Assembly: GCA_027064745.1 (NCBI GenBank)
Contig: JAMOPD010000343.1
Coordinates: forward strand, 1 to 7,503
Direction: 5' to 3'
Origin: Thermococcaceae archaeon
GTDB lineage: Archaea > Methanobacteriota_B > Thermococci > Thermococcales > Thermococcaceae
Length of the DNA stretch: 7,503 nt
Below, piece by piece: positions 6,264-7,503 of the stretch. Position numbers and translations under genes: made by a program. The notes under the pieces were generated by a model. That model ran no database searches, was not told the origin of the DNA, and saw only the letters and a program-made list of their open reading frames with translations. How positions within the stretch are numbered: the first letter of the stretch is position 1; each line of letters begins with the position of its first letter.

Positions 6264-6288
6264 GGAAGGTTTATTTTTACCTTTTCAT
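6264..6288 (+). terminator. Hairpin after the M42 gene, overlapping the amzA promoter
   Basis: AAGGT (6266-6270) and ACCTT (6279-6283) pair around a T-rich loop and are followed by TTTC, a modest terminator. The loop itself contains TTTATTTT (6270-6277), about 25 nt before the archaemetzincin ATG, which may be its TATA box. Termination and initiation signals probably overlap in this 39-nt gap. Confidence 0.4.
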
Positions 6289-6300
6289 AAATTTTAGCTG

Positions 6301-6867
6301 ATGATTATGAAGGAAATCCTAATAATTTCAATCGAAACAGACCGTAGTATCGTAAATGCTGTTTCATCCTATGTTACGAGGTTTTATTCACTCTTTGGAT
6401 TTTCGGTTAGAGTTCTATCCGAGCGAGATGTGGGGATAAGCATTGCACATTTCATTAAAGGTTATGATGGAGTTCGTGGGCAGTTTTTAGGACGGGTTTT
6501 CATTCCTGTTTTAGCGGATATACGGAAAAGATTTAATGCCGATGCTATTCTCGGTATTGTAGATGTTGACCTGTATGAAGATAATTTGAATTTTATTTTT
6601 GGTCTTGCTAATCCATATTTTAGAGCTTCAATAGTGTCTCTGCATAGACTAAAGCCTGAATTTTATGGTGAATTTCCCAATCGAGAACTTTTAGAGGAGA
6701 GGGCTATAAAAGAAGCTATGCATGAACTTGGGCATGTATTTGGCTTAACCCACTGTTCAAATCCCAGATGCGTAATGCACTTTTCAAACTCAATTGTAGA
6801 TACAGATTATAAAGGAAAGGACTATTGCAGGCTGTGTAGAGAAAAATTGGAGGAGAAATTAAAATGA
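6301..6867 (+). CDS. amzA: Archaemetzincin metallopeptidase
   Basis: This 188-residue zinc protease carries the archaemetzincin signature: HELGHVFGLTHC at 141-152, with zinc ligands H141, H145 and H151 and catalytic E142, the Met-turn at M159, and a second zinc site from C152, C157, C176 and C179 (CRLC). I count 16 residues between M159 and C176. The N-terminal half (1-120) is the usual alpha/beta domain starting ILIISIETD. There is no signal peptide, so it acts in the cytosol; reported family members behave as aminopeptidases or have little activity, and the natural substrate is unknown. The start may be ATG 6301 or ATG 6307; neither has a clear Shine-Dalgarno. A TATA-like box at 6270-6277 would place transcription start at or just before 6301, suggesting leaderless translation. 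The stop overlaps the next start (ATGA). Confidence 0.95.
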   Translation: MIMKEILIISIETDRSIVNAVSSYVTRFYSLFGFSVRVLSERDVGISIAHFIKGYDGVRGQFLGRVFIPVLADIRKRFNADAILGIVDVDLYEDNLNFIFGLANPYFRASIVSLHRLKPEFYGEFPNRELLEERAIKEAMHELGHVFGLTHCSNPRCVMHFSNSIVDTDYKGKDYCRLCREKLEEKLK

Positions 6868-7406
6868 TTGAAATCGAACTCAAAGGGTATGCTGATGACA
6901 AAATCTTCAAAAGGGTACGTGAAAAATTTGAATTCATGAGGAAAGAGCAACAGGAGGATTTATATTTTCAACATCCATGTAGAGATTTTGCAGAGACTGA
7001 CGAGGCATTGAGGATAAGGATTAAAAGATTTGATGGGCATTTCGAGGCCTTTTTAACATATAAAGGGCCGAAACTTGATGATGTTTCAAAGACTCGAAAA
7101 GAGATAGAAGTTCCAATAAGTGACGTTAAGCTGTATCTTGATATCCTCAGCTCCCTGGGATTTAAAAAAGTGGCGACTGTTGAAAAAATCAGGGAAAAAT
7201 ATTATGTGGAGAAAGGAATAACAATAACATTGGATGAAGTTAAAGGGCTGGGCAAATTTATTGAAATAGAGGAATTAGCGGCTGAAGATGCTGAAATAAA
7301 GAGAGAAGTCAAAAAACTAAAAAACATTCTATTAGCTCTAGGAGTGCGGCACTTTGAAAGGAAGTCATATCTTGAGCTCATAAGTGAGTACTCTAAGAGG
7401 TATTGA
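6864..7406 (+). CDS. CYTH-domain protein, class IV adenylate cyclase (CyaB)-like
   Basis: This 180-residue protein is a complete CYTH domain, a beta-barrel that binds triphosphates with divalent metal. Visible elements are the N-terminal ExExK (E3, E5, K7), LRIRIKR (49-55), LTYKGPK (64-70), TRKEIEV (77-83), VEKIREKY (106-113), ITLDEVKGLGKFIEIE (121-136) and the terminal FERKSYLEL (164-172). Family members include class IV adenylate cyclases, thiamine triphosphatases and tripolyphosphatases. Archaeal copies are often labelled CyaB, but a triphosphatase role is at least as likely because cAMP signalling is poorly documented in these organisms. GGAGGAG (6849-6855) precedes the ATG, which overlaps the amzA stop as ATGA, so translation of the two is probably coupled. 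No truncation is seen. Confidence 0.93.
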   Translation: MIEIELKGYADDKIFKRVREKFEFMRKEQQEDLYFQHPCRDFAETDEALRIRIKRFDGHFEAFLTYKGPKLDDVSKTRKEIEVPISDVKLYLDILSSLGFKKVATVEKIREKYYVEKGITITLDEVKGLGKFIEIEELAAEDAEIKREVKKLKNILLALGVRHFERKSYLELISEYSKRY

Positions 7407-7410
7407 TAAG

Positions 7411-7437
7411 TGATGTTAGACCTGTGGTCTAACTTCA
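7411..7437. repeat. Inverted repeat between the CYTH gene and the next gene
   Basis: GTTAGACC (7415-7422), a TGT spacer and GGTCTAAC (7426-7433) form a perfect 8-bp dyad; beyond a T/T mismatch, TGA and TCA add three more pairs. No T-run follows, so it is not a standard terminator. It may be an operator for the next gene or an RNA hairpin in its leader. Confidence 0.6.
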
Positions 7438-7464
7438 TGTAACAATAAGCGAGAGGTAGAAAAC

Positions 7465-7503
7465 ATGAGCACACTGGATAATATCTTTAAATCAACGGAA
7501 GAA
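7465..7503 (+). CDS. Start of an unidentified gene, cut by the window edge
   Basis: ATG 7465 opens a frame of 13 codons (MSTLDNIFKSTEE) that runs off the window. GAGAGGT (7451-7457) is a good ribosome-binding site 7 nt upstream, which is the main support for a real start. Too little is visible for any functional call. It may share a transcript with the CYTH gene, 58 nt upstream, or be controlled by the dyad at 7411-7437. Confidence 0.55.
   Translation, partial: MSTLDNIFKSTEE

Noticed and set aside
6864..7406. Firm adenylate cyclase assignment for the CYTH protein
   Set aside because: The conserved residues show triphosphate and metal binding but do not separate cyclase from triphosphatase activity.
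1..7503. CRISPR array, tRNA or rRNA gene, intact transposase
   Set aside because: No regularly spaced repeats, no tRNA-like cloverleaf and no transposase motifs were seen on either strand.

Overview
The window looks archaeal and most likely comes from a low-GC member of the Thermococcales (Thermococcus, Pyrococcus or Palaeococcus type). It carries an archaeal Holliday junction resolvase (Hjc), an archaemetzincin, an M42/TET-type aminopeptidase and a cis-prenyltransferase close to what I recall of Thermococcus/Pyrococcus proteins. The genes have archaeal TATA boxes and GGTGAT/GAGGTG ribosome-binding sites. The order-level assignment rests on remembered protein similarity, not on a search.

Layout. 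1-623: a minus-strand gene of unknown function, cut by the window edge. 624-819: a divergent intergenic region with a 75-bp terminal-inverted-repeat element and a TATA promoter. 820-2148: a gamma-carbonic-anhydrase-like gene and uppS, 6 nt apart, in one operon. 2238-2921: a separately promoted unknown protein with a C2H2 zinc finger. 2922-3134: an intergenic region that repeats, inverted, two blocks seen at 728-799. 3135-5094: hjc overlapping by 11 nt a gene for a large secreted, membrane-anchored protein with Ig-like domains. 5218-6261: an M42 aminopeptidase with its own promoter. 6301-7406: archaemetzincin and a CYTH/CyaB-type protein, overlapping by ATGA. 7411-7437: an inverted repeat. 7465-7503: the first 13 codons of a further gene. 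No tRNA, rRNA, CRISPR array or intact transposase is visible.

The most notable structure is the repeat pair. A 33-bp block (728-760) and a 30-bp block (770-799) recur as reverse complements at 2997-3029 (32/33) and 3085-3114 (30/30), in the same left-to-right order. This T'-P'-segment-T-P pattern is what one inversion with duplicated breakpoints would leave. Turning 761-2996 back would place the carbonic-anhydrase/uppS operon head-to-head with hjc across a single 30-bp promoter centred on the palindrome TTTATAAA, exactly 20 nt from each start codon. I infer that a bidirectional promoter was duplicated when the segment inverted, probably through the small element at its edge.

Functionally the window mixes envelope and lipid-carrier genes (uppS, the glycosylatable surface protein), DNA repair (hjc), peptide turnover (M42 peptidase, archaemetzincin) and a triphosphate-binding CYTH enzyme. 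Apart from the three co-transcribed pairs there is no obvious single pathway.
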